Shown here: positions 45,243-58,100 of the stretch, one piece after another | Numbering within the stretch: position 1 is the stretch's first letter | Layout of the letters: every line of letters starts with the position of its first letter | Origin: Blastomussa wellsi | Lineage: Eukaryota > Cnidaria > Anthozoa > Scleractinia > Plerogyridae | Direction: 5' to 3' | Assembly (NCBI GenBank): GCA_947652115.1 | Contig: OX393569.1 | Span: 626,509 to 690,508 of the forward strand | Length of the DNA stretch: 64,000 nt | The notes under the pieces: model-generated | What the model saw: only the letters and a program-made list of their open reading frames with translations | Told to the model about the DNA's origin: nothing | The model's database searches: none | Made by a program: the position numbers and the translations under genes

Positions 45243-46616
45243 CAAGATGAGTCAGTGTAAAAATGGACCCTGCGATTTAACAAGTTGGAGCTTATCGGAA
45301 AGGCTCAAAGACACTAATCGACCGGTTACATCACAGCAGGAAAATAACACGTTCCATCCAGGCTCATAGCTCGTGATATCGTGCATTAAACGAGGCTATT
45401 TTTCATTCCTCAGGGTCATATTTTAGTCATAACAATGGCAGTGACTGGAAATGTCTAGATTCTATAGCATTTGGCCTTCCATACCGTGCAATTCAAGGCA
45501 TATTTATCAAACGTGCTTCAAAAAGAAAAGACGCATCAGTAAAATTTGAAGTCATCTATATCCCGCCTTGTGACAGTTTCAGGAAATAAATTGCCATATG
45601 TCTGTTCACGTTTGTTGAGAAAAACTACCCCCCTGTGCAGATGTTGTCGAAACGCGTGCCTTCCTGTCCGTACAATTCACACAGCACATTCCCGTCACGG
45701 AACAAATAAAAACAATTTAATTTCTGACATCACGAAAGTTTCCAAGACGAATAAGATTCTTGGAAAAATGCCATGAAAAATTACCGACAGATACTTCTTC
45801 AGAACCGCGCAAGTAATAATACGGGTAATAGAAACTGGCTAGACTCGTATCTTATCTCTTTTGGTATATCTGAACATCAACGTTGGTCGGTCGCTTCTTT
45901 GATATGGAGATCGACTTTGTAGGCAGAACGTGAGTTAGCTCACACTAGTCTTTTTCCAGTAGCTATCTTTAGGAAACTATAAATTATCATCATTCTATCT
46001 AAATCCGGAATTAATTAGGGACGGTTTTTGCGAGGTTTTAGCGCTCGCAGGATTTCATCGCTACCCAGCAAATTTGCGGTCTGAGCCTGTAAACGTCTCT
46101 GTTCACTACAAAACTAATCTGAGTCTCAGGCTTTAATCTGAGGCTACTACAAAACTAACCTTCAATGAATCGGGAAAGTAGACCCCTCATTTAGAAGAGC
46201 CTAAGAGGCGCGTGCGTAGGAGGCTAGCGGGAAACACAGCACGGGAAAGTTGCGTCGCAATAACAACAACAAATGCACTTTTAGTCTGTAAACAGTATCA
46301 CTTCAGTAGAATGGTTTTGATGCATTTCCCATTCACAAAATAGCCGAGTACTTTAAGGTATACAACATCTGTTTCTATGCATCATACTGGGATACTTGAC
46401 GTGCCCGAGTGCATTGTTGACTTCAATAAGAATCTTTAAGAACACGAGAGCCAGCCTAGAGCTTTTCGCATCTCTCAACTGTTATAAAACTTCCAACTTC
46501 GTATAACTCAACAGGCCTTGAGGAGCAAGTTGACATTTTCTTTGTAGAATGTTTATGAAATGTCCCGCGCTCAAACTCGTGACGTAAGCCGCGTGTCATA
46601 ACTACAACAGACTAGA

Positions 46617-46916
46617 GAAGACTCGAATTCTAGAGCACTTAGATAATCAGACAATGTCCACATTTTGAAATATTTTGGACGCTACCTATTAAAATGTCAA
46701 AAATCAAGCGCGCGACGTCAGGTAGCTCATATGTTGTATGGTGAAACCTGACCAATCGTACCTGCGGAATTTCTTGCACATTTTTTAACTCAAATATAGA
46801 TCTCAGAGAAGGCCTGACCCGAAGACAAGAATTCTCTGTTATTCGGAAAGGGAACGCCGTGCTGATCTTTCTATCAAAGTATGAAGGCATATAAATGCTC
46901 TAGAATTCGAGTCTTC
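46617..46916. mobile_element. Non-autonomous element with perfect 21-bp TIRs
   Basis: The 21 bases at 46617-46637 (containing ACTCGAATTCTAGAGCA) are exactly mirrored at 46896-46916 (TGCTCTAGAATTCGAGTC...). The element is 300 bp. An 83-codon frame inside on the minus strand has no recognised similarity. No clear target-site duplication was found. Confidence 0.7.
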
Positions 46917-48094
46917 GTAAAACGCAAAGTCGAGAACTACAAATGCCCACATTTTTGACACATTTTCTTGAACCACTTATTATTATTATTTATCAGAACA
47001 AGAAAGTGTTTCAAGGTTTATGTCCCAAACTGTACCCCTTTGGTGTGTATATGTTCACTAGAAACCAGGCATTAAACATGTGTTTTAAGAACATTTATTC
47101 TATAGAACTTCCATTTTTATACAATTAGAAAAATTCATTTTATACTAAGCTTAATTTGTCCCAACAAAACCCGAGGCCAAGTGTGATTACTTATTGTCAA
47201 GAGCATTCCCTGACTTGAGAGCGCTGTGCAATTGTTACGCAGGTGAGAGCAAATACAAGACAGTTTGAACTTGGAGCGTTTCATTTTTAACCTTTTGATA
47301 TTTACTATCCAGCCAAACGCTGCAAAGATACTGCTAAAAAGAGTAAAATTAGTAAAATGAGCCGTGTTTGTGAGTTGCATATTGTAAAATCGCAGAATTC
47401 GTAGAACCGTTAATTTCGCTGTTTTGCAAGATAGACTCCAAAACTTTGCCATTTTATTAAAGTGTTTAAGGGTACACGAAACATCGAAAATGACGTCACC
47501 TTGCATAGAAACAAGAGGAGCCCTGGGAAAGGGTTTTTAGAAAGCTAGTTTTTGACCAATCAAAATCAAAGAAATACATTAAGTTGAAACAATGATATGT
47601 TACAGATGCAGATACAAGTCAACAGCACTCGCAGGCTTTGATGGTTTTCTTCATTGGTCAAATCCAGTGGATTGTTAACAGACAATTGTTAACAATTGAC
47701 TACTTTTTTTATCGAATTTTGATTCTCTCTCAGGTGCGATTTCGCTTGTTAGGTCGCCTATGCGTGTGCTATGATATTTGCCCTATACATTAAAAGCTTC
47801 TTGACAGCATACTGTTCCACACACTGACAGGGTACTAGCTTGGCCCTGAGGTCAGCATTTCAAAACACACATCACACACTCGTACAGGTTTAGTTAACTC
47901 GTACTTTATAATGGGGATCTGTTTGGCTGAACACTTGGCACACAGGAGGCGACCACAATGGCGACTGTAAGAAAAAAAAAGAAAGAAAAAGAAGCTAACA
48001 AAGAAACAGTAAAAGTAAAGCGTTTTATGCCAAACTGGCTCATAGCTTCCAGCGCTTAACTCTGCTTTCTGTAGTATGAAGCGGCTAGAAGTAT

Positions 48095-48175
48095 TTCTAC
48101 TCCCCCCCCCCCCCCCCCCCTGGATGGGATGCTAGTCCATCGCAGGTTATGTACCATTTATTCACCTGGTTTAAC
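48095..48175 (-). repeat. Family D repeat, reversed copy with C(18) run
   Basis: TACTCC, then a run of about 18 C, then TGGATGGGATGCTAGTCCATCGCAGG is the reverse complement of the family D core at 39500 and 59190. The homopolymer corresponds to the CCAGGGGG/CTGGGGGG parts and probably expanded by slippage. Confidence 0.7.
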
Positions 48176-49172
48176 CGTGAGAGTGAACTGAGAGTGTAGC
48201 GAGAGTGAAGTGAAAGTTGGCCAGGCTTGGTGTTGAATTTCGCGCAAATGATGTTACAACACATAAGGCCTTTATTGACTTGTAGTATAAATCTACTAGC
48301 GTTCTATTACGAATGCTGTCCTGTGATTGGCTACGCTACTCACTGTCTGTTCTGTGATAGAACATGAGTAGCGGTTGTCAACAAAACGGCGGCGGCTTCT
48401 TCGCTTTTTTCAAGTGTTTTCAGCGTCTGTAAACAAGAATTGGATAATCTTGTTGCTTCTTACCAGTGATGTTTTCTAGTTTTCACGGAGAATTTGATAG
48501 AACATTCATGACACACCAGCCCGTCAATCCACTGCGGTTCAGCGCTCAGCATATCTGCCAAAATATATTCCAATCACAAATTGGAAGAAGATGCTTTAAC
48601 TACCATGATATTGATCACCATTCAATTTCTCATTGAAATATCAGTACAAAGCATTAAATATCAATGATGAGAATACACCAACTGATCAAAAAGGGCGAAC
48701 TGTCTTCTGCTTTATAATCACTCTCTCTAAACTGCGGTTTGCACGAGCGAGCTTTGCAGCATGCAAATTGCCGGGAAAATAATCTCTTAAACAACAAACA
48801 AGTAAACCAAAAGAAGCCCGCGTTACCCTTTATAACGGTAGTGTAGCAGCTCTCGTAAGCTTGTAATTCTACTGGCAGCAGTTGCTATATTGTTTTACGG
48901 GCTAGGTGCATTGTTCCTGTTGTTTGTTCTATTGTTTTCACTCAGGGTATCGAGCCATTCATCATGTGACCTTACGAGAGATGCTACATCGCCCCTTTAC
49001 AAATCGTTTAACGAGAGAAAGCGCGTGGGGATAAAAAAACTTCCCCATGAAACATTCCTTCTTTCTCCTCTCGCGAAGAGGCTTTTTGTAAGCGCGCGAC
49101 CGCAGGTTTTCTACTCACTTCTCATTCGACCACCCATCATGGCGGAAAGAAACAACAACAGTGAATTCTTAC

Positions 49173-52100
49173 CAAGTAGCGTGTATAGAAGCTTTTTTGT
49201 CGGTACTTGTGCGTTGAATATCGACACGCCATGCCTGTTAATAGTGGCCAGGCTTCCTCCCGCTCTCAGCAGCTCACGGCATAATCGAGCCGCGCCGTTG
49301 GTGTACGCAAGAAACAACGCTGGGAACAAAACATACACGACATTAGAATACGATCGCTGTACACCTTTACAATAGGCCATTTCCGAGTTCCCTTTAACTT
49401 CTGTTTTAAAACGAGTCTAAGTGCGAAACTATTAATATGAAAATGAGTTTACTTTGCAAGACAATGAACATGCAGATAAAACTATTTCCATATGAATGGT
49501 TTTGCACTTAGACTCGTTTTGGCAGTGAGGCGAAAAGAACTCGGGACTGGCCTGTTACGAGATTGGAGAAGGCACAGTACGTAATAACACTGTTAAATAA
49601 TCGGTCGCTCTCATGATAGTGCCAGACTTAAGAAAAAGTTGTCAGTTATCGCTTTCACTTGAAGACCCATGTTATAAATTGACTGCTTTCCGCAGGTCCC
49701 TGTCCCTCCCCGATCGCAATTTGGTGTTTATTTTGCTTCCCGTTTGCTGCCATATGTGGACGGCATTAGGGACCTTCAAAGCGGAGAACATGTACGACTT
49801 TCGAACCTAGTGGTTATGCTTTTGATTGTCACATTTCCCACCAATCCCGTACCAATAACTTTCCTAATCACTTTTACGTGTTCACTGTTATCTTCTCTCG
49901 ACTGAAATCACCATGCCAATCAGAGTGCCTCCCTGTGGTGCGTCAAATGACCCCATGAGCGCTCGCGGAGATACCTTTGGCCAAGACCATCAATCTTGTT
50001 TCAAAATGAACTATTTAATGATTAAGGCCGGAGATCAGGACAAAAGAAGCGAGTGCGTTAAACTCTTGCAAATTAACTCACCGATATTCTCGTCTGCATC
50101 AAGGGCGTTGATTGGATAATCAGGCATTGACTGGCGAAACAACTCAAAAATGGCCACAGCGTTGTCCTTAGCGTACTGTGCTAGAATGTGAAGTGGATTC
50201 TGGCCTCTATATATATATAAGCAAGAAAAACACACAAGACGACATTAGAGTTTTGATGCGGCGATTATTACAAGCTCATTAAGAAATTTGTTTTAAAAGC
50301 ACATATCTCTTACTTTTATACAGAAACAACAACAGCCACAACTCAGTTTGGTTTTTCCATGACTGAGGCAAATAGGGCGTTAACGTCTTCGTATAAGTAC
50401 CGAACGTCTTCGTATAAGCACCGAACGTCTTCGTATAAGCACCGAACGTCTTCGCATAAGTACCGCTTTTATAGAGCTCACGTCTTGTCCTCATGCTCAG
50501 TGAAACAAGCATTAGAGCGAGGTTCAATTGAGTGTCGTAAAACAAAAAGTGATTACTTTGGCCAATCAAATGGGCGGACACAATCCAGTGAACCAATAAA
50601 AACTCGAAGTAATTATAAGTAGCCGACACAAAGCGCGGGAAAGCGTGCTCGCGCGAGTCACGATTCATTATGGTGTTACTCCTGATTGGTTGAAAAAGTG
50701 GCGAGAGATTTTTAAACCAATCACTGAGCCTGGTAATACAGAGCCACCAATTTGCTAATCACTTTCGATACTCAATTGAACACCGCTCTAATACGTTTCC
50801 ACTTGGAATCACAATTGACTTGAAAACATCAATACGCATGCTACAGAACACCCACGTAAATACTCACCGAGCATTATAAGCTTCTGCATTTATTGACGAC
50901 TCGGTGAGTAGGACACGAACAGCCTCCACGTGACCACATTGCACAGCCACGTGCAGAGCTGAAAGGCAACAGAAGAAACCGTGGCGTGACCGAAAGGGAA
51001 ATGTTTTAACGGCGTTTGAAAAGATTCGTGAATAAGGGCCTAGTGATCTCAAAGAAAAAATTGGGTCAATTATTTTTTTCATCTTAGCTGTTAAGTAGCC
51101 ACAATAAACTAAACACTGGGTTTTAGTGCTAAATCTTTGGGTTAAGGAATTCGGATCGAGCGGCTCGGGTTCGTAACTGTGTTGCGTTCTTGGGCAACAA
51201 ACTTCACTCTCAGTCTCACTCTCTTTACTCAAGACTCTTTGCTCAGTATAAATGGGTGCTGGTGTTCCTGCTGACGAACCTGTCTAAAGGGAGTGACCTT
51301 TATGGAGGCGGGTAAACCAATAGGCTCTTTGCTTACAGTCGCACGGTGGGCAAGCAATACCCTGAGACATCCAAAACAAAGCGACTTCATGTCCCAGCGC
51401 GTAGCTTGCAATAGCCTGCGAACAGTCTCTCCAGTTTCTCTCCAGCTCGCTTATCTCGCCGAACGTTTTCTTCGCCTAAAGCCCCGTTGGGAGCCCGTTC
51501 GGAGGCTAACGTTTGCAATTGCTCACCGGTACGGTATTATTTTGTACCATGCGACTGTAAGCTGCAAGAATCCACTGTTTTAAAAGCCATAGAGAATTCC
51601 ATACCGTTGTTTCCTCTCTCGTCCACAGCGTCTGGGTCAATTCCATTTTCTAGCAGGACACTAATGATTGCCGATCTGTTGTTAGCGGCCGCCATGTGCA
51701 GAGCTGTTTGGCGATGCTTGTCCGCATCGCTGACTCTACTGCCAGCGAGAAGCTTTAAAGACAAATTAAAATACATCACAAGAGGGCAGATCTTGGGAAA
51801 TAATTATAGGTTAGGCTCCATTGAACTAGAGATGTTAATTTAAAGGGGCGAGATCACGAAATTTAAACAATTCTAAGTTCTAAACTTGAAACTGGCAAAG
51901 CAACAGACTTATCGGCAAAATTACAGCATAACGAGTGCTCACTGTCTAAATGGCATTTATCACTAACGATTACCCAAAGAAATAAATAAATGCAATTTGT
52001 TTTTATCTTGTCCAGTTTTGTCCATTCATGTCTATCCCTGGTTGGGTTTTCTGTGTAACGTTTGAGTTTTTCTACAGCTAAACAGTTAATTCAATTACCA

Positions 52101-55100
52101 GTTGGTCAATGCTGAGTAAGCTTGCGCGGCCTAATCCCTTTGCCATGAACCACTTTACACCAAAAGTAAACTAACAAACTCATACCAAGTGCCTGACTAT
52201 AATTTCGGAGCCTGAGCTGACAGCCAGGTGCAGCGGCGTCCTGTGAGAAGAGTCCTGGATTCTAGAATTGACATTGGCAGACACGCCAATAAGAAACAAC
52301 ACGGTCTCGACATCCACGTTTTGGATTGCTAAGTGAAGGAAATTACGGCCCTTGGAGTCGAACTGGAAATAAAGAAGTAAGTACTCATTTAACAGGACAG
52401 AGCACATCTTGTTCATAAGCTTGAAATGTAAAATATCAACAAGCTGCTTTACACTGAAGTTTGTCACATTGCTGTTACTTGCTCAAGTATACCTCTAAGT
52501 AAGTAAACGTCTCACGCCGCGCAGTTTTCTCCACCCTCCCCTCCCCCCTCATCTCATCCCTACACCACACCTCGTGGGAAAGTTAGTCTTTATATCAGTC
52601 ACCTGCTCAGCGGCGCCTGGTTCACGTGACAAAATAGCCCCCGCCGCCTCGTGATCACGTGTTCGCAATGCAACAGCGAATGGCGTCTGGCCAGATCGGT
52701 CCGCAACGTTCATGTTGAGTTCCGGATGGCTGAGCAGTAGCCTGGTAACGATAGGATGTTTACTGGTGATGGCGATGTGAATTGGACTGCGACTCTCAGA
52801 ATCCTGAAATAGATCAGGATGATAAATATAGCAACTTTGCAACTCAGACATTGGTTCTTGAGTTTGATGAAAGTGAAAGCAAGCCAAGTTGACGCCAATA
52901 GAGTTTACACAAAACTCTTTATTAATAACTCATGTGATAATTAACGAAGGCGCAAAAAAAAAACAAATCGACGTAAATATAGTGATTTTCAACTCACTGA
53001 GTGGCGTACGAACGAAACCACTCTGTGCAACCATACACAAGAACAGAGAATCCAATGAGCCAATCAAATGCAAAATACAAACGCGTGTAAAGCGAGTCAC
53101 GATTGGTTCGGTTTTGCTTCTAACTCGACCACAAAAATGGCGTACGTTTTTTAAACCAGTTTCTTAGAAGGTCCCCTGTTTTATGAGCCAAACGAGTCTA
53201 TGAGTTATATGAGTCAAGGTCACTTTTACGCAAAATAGTTTATTATATATTGAATCATGGTTTGCCTGAAAACAAACTAGCTTTAAGCAGTCAACGTCGG
53301 TTGCGGTTAGAGCAACTCTAGCTTGGTTGCAGTTACTCCCACTCTGGTTTGCTTGCTTCGTATGTCAGTAAGAGGAGCACAATTTTAAAATTAATAACAG
53401 TAATTAAAAATTGGACACATTGACTCATGACTCATAAAAAATCTTATCACTAAGCCTAGTAATAAAGCAAATGCGACTCGCTCTCGGTAGGCAAAAACAA
53501 ATGGCCACTCATGCAAATCACACAGAAATTTCACATAGATCCATGACACACCTTGCTATTGACGTTGACTTTATGCTCGAGCAAACTTTGTAACACGTTA
53601 TCCAAACCGGCATCACAGACCAAGTGAAGAGGAGTCATTCCGTCCCAAGCTTCCACTCCACCCTCGCCGTCAGGACCTGGTCGCCGGGGACTGGGAGAAA
53701 AAATTGACAGCGAGGTTAGGAAAGGGTCTGTTTTAATTCATTCAGACAACCGACAGCCTCTTCAACTAGTTTACCTGTTGATGTCACATCCACTTCGAAT
53801 AAGAAAACACGCGGACGGCTCGTCTCGTTCAGCGATGGCGCGATGGAGAAGGGATTGGGTACAACCATTAGGACCCAGATTCCACGCGTCTGTGTCGCAG
53901 CCGTACAAAACCTAATGTCATGTGTATACACATAAGCAGACACAGTCACGATTTCAATGTTTAAAGGGACGAAGGGCCTCTTTGTACGCTTAACTAAGTA
54001 CATCATGCTCGACTTGCAAACACTTTCTCTCGTTTATAATCTTTAGAAAACCAGGCCACAACAAAAACACAACCTCAAATGTTACACAATTTCGCGTCTA
54101 TCAAACAAACCTAATGGCTCACAGAAAATGGAATCAAACACCTTGCTTATAACATGTATACAGTCTCTTTCCCGAAAAAGAAAGGTTTAAAATTTTGACA
54201 CTGAAATTGACCACGCACATGCACACGAGAAGAGATCATGAGGACTGTTGTCGTGTGACGTCACTTTGAGAATTGAGCAGCAGAATCTTAAAGGCAATTA
54301 AAGAATCGTTAACATATCGGTATTCTTTTACAGCTAACTCACCAGGGTGTACGCGATATCTTGTTGTCCACTCTTAAGCGCGACCCACAAAGGACAGTTG
54401 TTCTTCTCATCGCAGTTATTAAGATCCGCTCCTTTCTTACAAAGAGCGTCTACAACTGGCTGCAAATGACACTGGATTGCTAACTGCAGAGGTGTCTTGT
54501 TATCTTTGGTCCTAAATAAAACCATGCGCCGATTAAAAATGAATTAGGCGCAAGTTTTGAAGGGAGCGGAAGTTAGGCAATTGCCAAATAAATCCTTCAA
54601 CAGCAAAACACAGAAAAGCACCGACAAACACTTGCACAACTTTGAAGCTGGATAAAATTATTGCTAAGAAAAATGTTCGACATCCTCCCATCAACCCGCT
54701 CAGAAATATATTGGTTCATCCCCAAGGCAAGTAGCAGTCCTTGTTTCTCTGTCACGCTACGTCACGTTTTCTTTGTAAATGAACCATAGCGTGACAGAAA
54801 TAACAAGGTTAAAACTATCGAAGCTAAATATAACGAGACTGAAGCAATGGTAACACATACTTGTTGTTGATATCGGCTCCATGTTCCAGTAGAAACAGAG
54901 AACTAGCATTATCCCCTCTCATCACGGCCTTGTGCAGCAGTGTAAGACCTTTTGTGGTCTGTACCTCGATACTTGCTCCTGCGTCCAGCAGTCTGCTGGC
55001 TACAGACATCTGCCCTGTGGACAGAGCTAGCTCCAAGGGGGTCTGATCCTCGCTGTCTGACAAGTTGAAGTCTGGTACGATGGGAAGGCGACCGCCCCTG

Positions 55101-58100
55101 CCTAGACTACCTGAAATGAGCACAATATGTTACTTATTTACTGATCGGTCCAGCAAAATATATAAACTATTCTTCCCCTAACAGTGTACTCACTTTAATC
55201 CGGCATCAGAGTCTACCAATTTTAACAGCAATGCCGTATCCGATATCAAATAAAAACAAAAACGACAACTACAGCTACATATTAGTAAGTTATTGGTGAA
55301 ACAAGATAACAGAAAACAAATCAATGCGGCTAAAAAGTGAGAAAAACAACTTCATATTGTACGGTTGCTGTGATTGGGTATTCTGTGAGACAACAAGCTT
55401 TTTTTCACGCCAAATGAAAGTGACTGTAACAGAAGGGTACCAAACTCCTTGCCCGGGCAGAAAACATATCCCTCTTTCAGGAAACATTTGCTGGCCTGCA
55501 AAGTAAGGAAAACCAACCTTGGAAGTCTATAAAACAATTAACGACATCTTCGTGTTTGTCGGCTACAGCAACATGTAACGGAGTCCGTCCATGGCACTCG
55601 ATGATCACAGCTTTCAGGTAAGGATCCTCATAGAGCTGGCAGTCCTCAATCAGCTTATGGATCATGTCTTCTGTTGGAGTCTGAGCCGCGTCCGAATCAG
55701 TGGCTTCTCCCACTGAACTTGCAGTTTCACTCTGAGTGTAGTCTGCCACTGACCTATTCTCTAACATGGAACAGAGTACACGAAAGGGCTGGTTAATCAA
55801 TTTTACGCTCAAGCAAAACGTTGGGTCGTGCAATTTTGATTTACCTAGCATAGGGCACGTTTTATACAATCTGTCTTGTAGTATTTTGGCAGTGAGTCAA
55901 AATACAATTGACAGCCCTAAAACACGCTAAAATTTCTTATTAGAGATTTTTCGATTCCAGTGCATGGCGAAAAAAAGGCTTGATTTAATTTGTCTCACCA
56001 ACACTGGGCGTCGCCTCAAAAGGATTTCCACCAAACGACAAGGCAGATGCGGCAGCTGAAGCAGCCCTGATGTCGTCCAAGAAAGGATTACTTTCGTCTT
56101 CATCAAAAGGATTCGCGCTATGTCCCAAGTCCGCTTCGAACGAGTTCATTTTATTTCCCGTGATAGCTGACGCGGATGGTGGACCTTTCGCTTGTGATGA
56201 TGGTAACTTTTGCGCTTTCTTCTGTCGTTCAGCTTCTTTAGCTCTCTCTGCAGCCTTGGCAGTTTGGATTTCCCTGAATTTATCTATCGCTTTTTGTCGG
56301 GCTTCTTTCTTAGCGGCCTCCCTGGCTTGCATTCTTTCTGTGGCTTTTACTTTCATTTCTTCTGTTTCTGTTGTTTGAGCGTTTGGATTCGCACCGCTGC
56401 CAAAAAAAAACGAAAAAACCTAATCATAACTTTTTTAACCGTTTGGCATATGCGGCGAGTTGGGTCGAGTCATCGTTTGAAAGCGCGTGAAACATGCAAC
56501 CAGTGTCAGTCAAGTGCAGGGAAATGTGCGGAAACCATTTCAAGATTCCTTTCAAGATCTGCTTTCAAGACTCAACCAAAAGGCGTTGTCAACCAAATAA
56601 ACTAACAACATGATTCCAAGTAAACTAACTTTACTGAGTGCGGTGTGTAACTTGTTCCTAAGGATCACTAAATCAATAAATTTTGATTTTGTAACCTTGA
56701 AACGTGTGGGAACTTACTTGTTAAGAAGTTCAGACACGAGTCTAGCCAGGCCATTTCTTGCGGCAACATGAAGTGGCATTTCGCCATATTTGTTGGTGTG
56801 GTTTGGTTGGGCTCCGTGTGAGGCTAAAAATAGTCCCGCCTCCTCTCGATCAGAAGCAGCCGCCATATGAAGTAAGGAATCACCTTTTTTGAACAAAAAA
56901 AAATTGTGACCAATAATACAGTCGGTGGAACAAGTGCCAGTTTTGGAAGTTCTTGAGGCACTCAAGGGGTTTCCAACTTATTTTATCCAATCAAAAACAA
57001 ACATGAGAACTCGTGAACACACCAAAAGTAATCACACAAGCAAACACGTTGTGTTGCTTAGCAACATCAGGAACGAACACCATTGGCTCATTCGCGTCTT
57101 GGAGGCAGGATTTCGCTACCAAAATTTCAGTTGTGAGCATGTAATAGGCCATTTCCGAGTTCCCTTGAGCCTCTATTTCAAAGCGAATCTAAGTGCGAAA
57201 GTTTTGTGATGGTAATTAGTTTTGCTTTCCATATAAATGAAAACTCATTTTCTTTACAAAGACTTTGCACTTAAACTCGCCTTGAAAAAGAGGCACAAGC
57301 GAACTCGGAAATGGCCTATTCAACTGGTTGGTCCCCTAGTTTCTATAGTTTTAGGGGCAAGGGGCATTGCTCCTGTTGTTTGTTTTATTGTTTTCTCACA
57401 GGGCAGCGAGCCATTCACGTGAGACCTTGCGGGAGCTGCGACATGACCCAAAATTTTGAGGAACTATTCATGACTGCTTTATCTTCAAAGCCAACGCCAA
57501 CAACAACAACAGCAACAATAGCAAGAACAACAGGAAGAGAGATAAGTCACCTGTAATATTACTGATAGCATCAGGGCTCGCCCCATTCTTTACCAACTTC
57601 GCTGCCAGGCTGTCTTCATCCATTGGATCAACTCTTGTGTCACGTGACAATGCCAACCACAAAGGAACCCGCCCTTCATTGTCACGCAGCTCAAGATTTA
57701 GTCTGAAATAAATGCATGGGGAAGGTAATGGGTAGGTACGTTGCCTTTATTTATACATGATATGTGCGAATTCTAATACATTGCAATTAGTGAACAACAA
57801 CAAAAACATCATTGCCGCCGACTCTCAATACACAAGCTTTAAATCACAGTGCGTAGGGCATGCTGGCTGCAACAGCATAAAAGAGACAGGCAGATCATCA
57901 GCTATTGTCTTAATTTTCCACCAAATTCTCAGGGCAAAGCAATCAGTAAGTAGAATTATTTTATACTCTAAATCCTCTTACTTGGCTCTCTGTAAAAGAA
58001 CACTGAGAACGGCATCATTGTGAGCTTCTATGGCTCTGTGTAAGGCAGTCCTGAAAATTGAATACAAACATGAAGATATGAATTCAGATGCACGTATACA

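Larger units (their letters stand above)
45243..49172. other. Interval between CNG and rabankyrin genes, no gene recognised
   Basis: The missing 3' exons of rabankyrin-5 would be expected here. Both the zinc-binding Cys/His pattern of a FYVE domain and a terminal exon were looked for by eye on the minus strand and not found. Contents seen: an inverted-repeat element (46617-46916), a reversed family D repeat with a C homopolymer, and a segment at 48895-48990 similar to 57345-57430. Confidence 0.5.

Noticed and set aside
46639..46890. 83-codon minus-strand frame
   Set aside because: Entirely inside the 300-bp inverted-repeat element and without recognised similarity.
49111..49172. Coding extension of the last rabankyrin exon to a stop
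   Set aside because: An intact donor lies at 49172-49173 exactly where family similarity ends; kept only as a possible intron-retention product.
48890..49375. 161-codon plus-strand frame
   Set aside because: Antisense to the last rabankyrin exon and partly repeat-derived.
50279..50668. 129-codon and 87-codon opposing frames
   Set aside because: Driven by the 21-bp tandem array in an intron.
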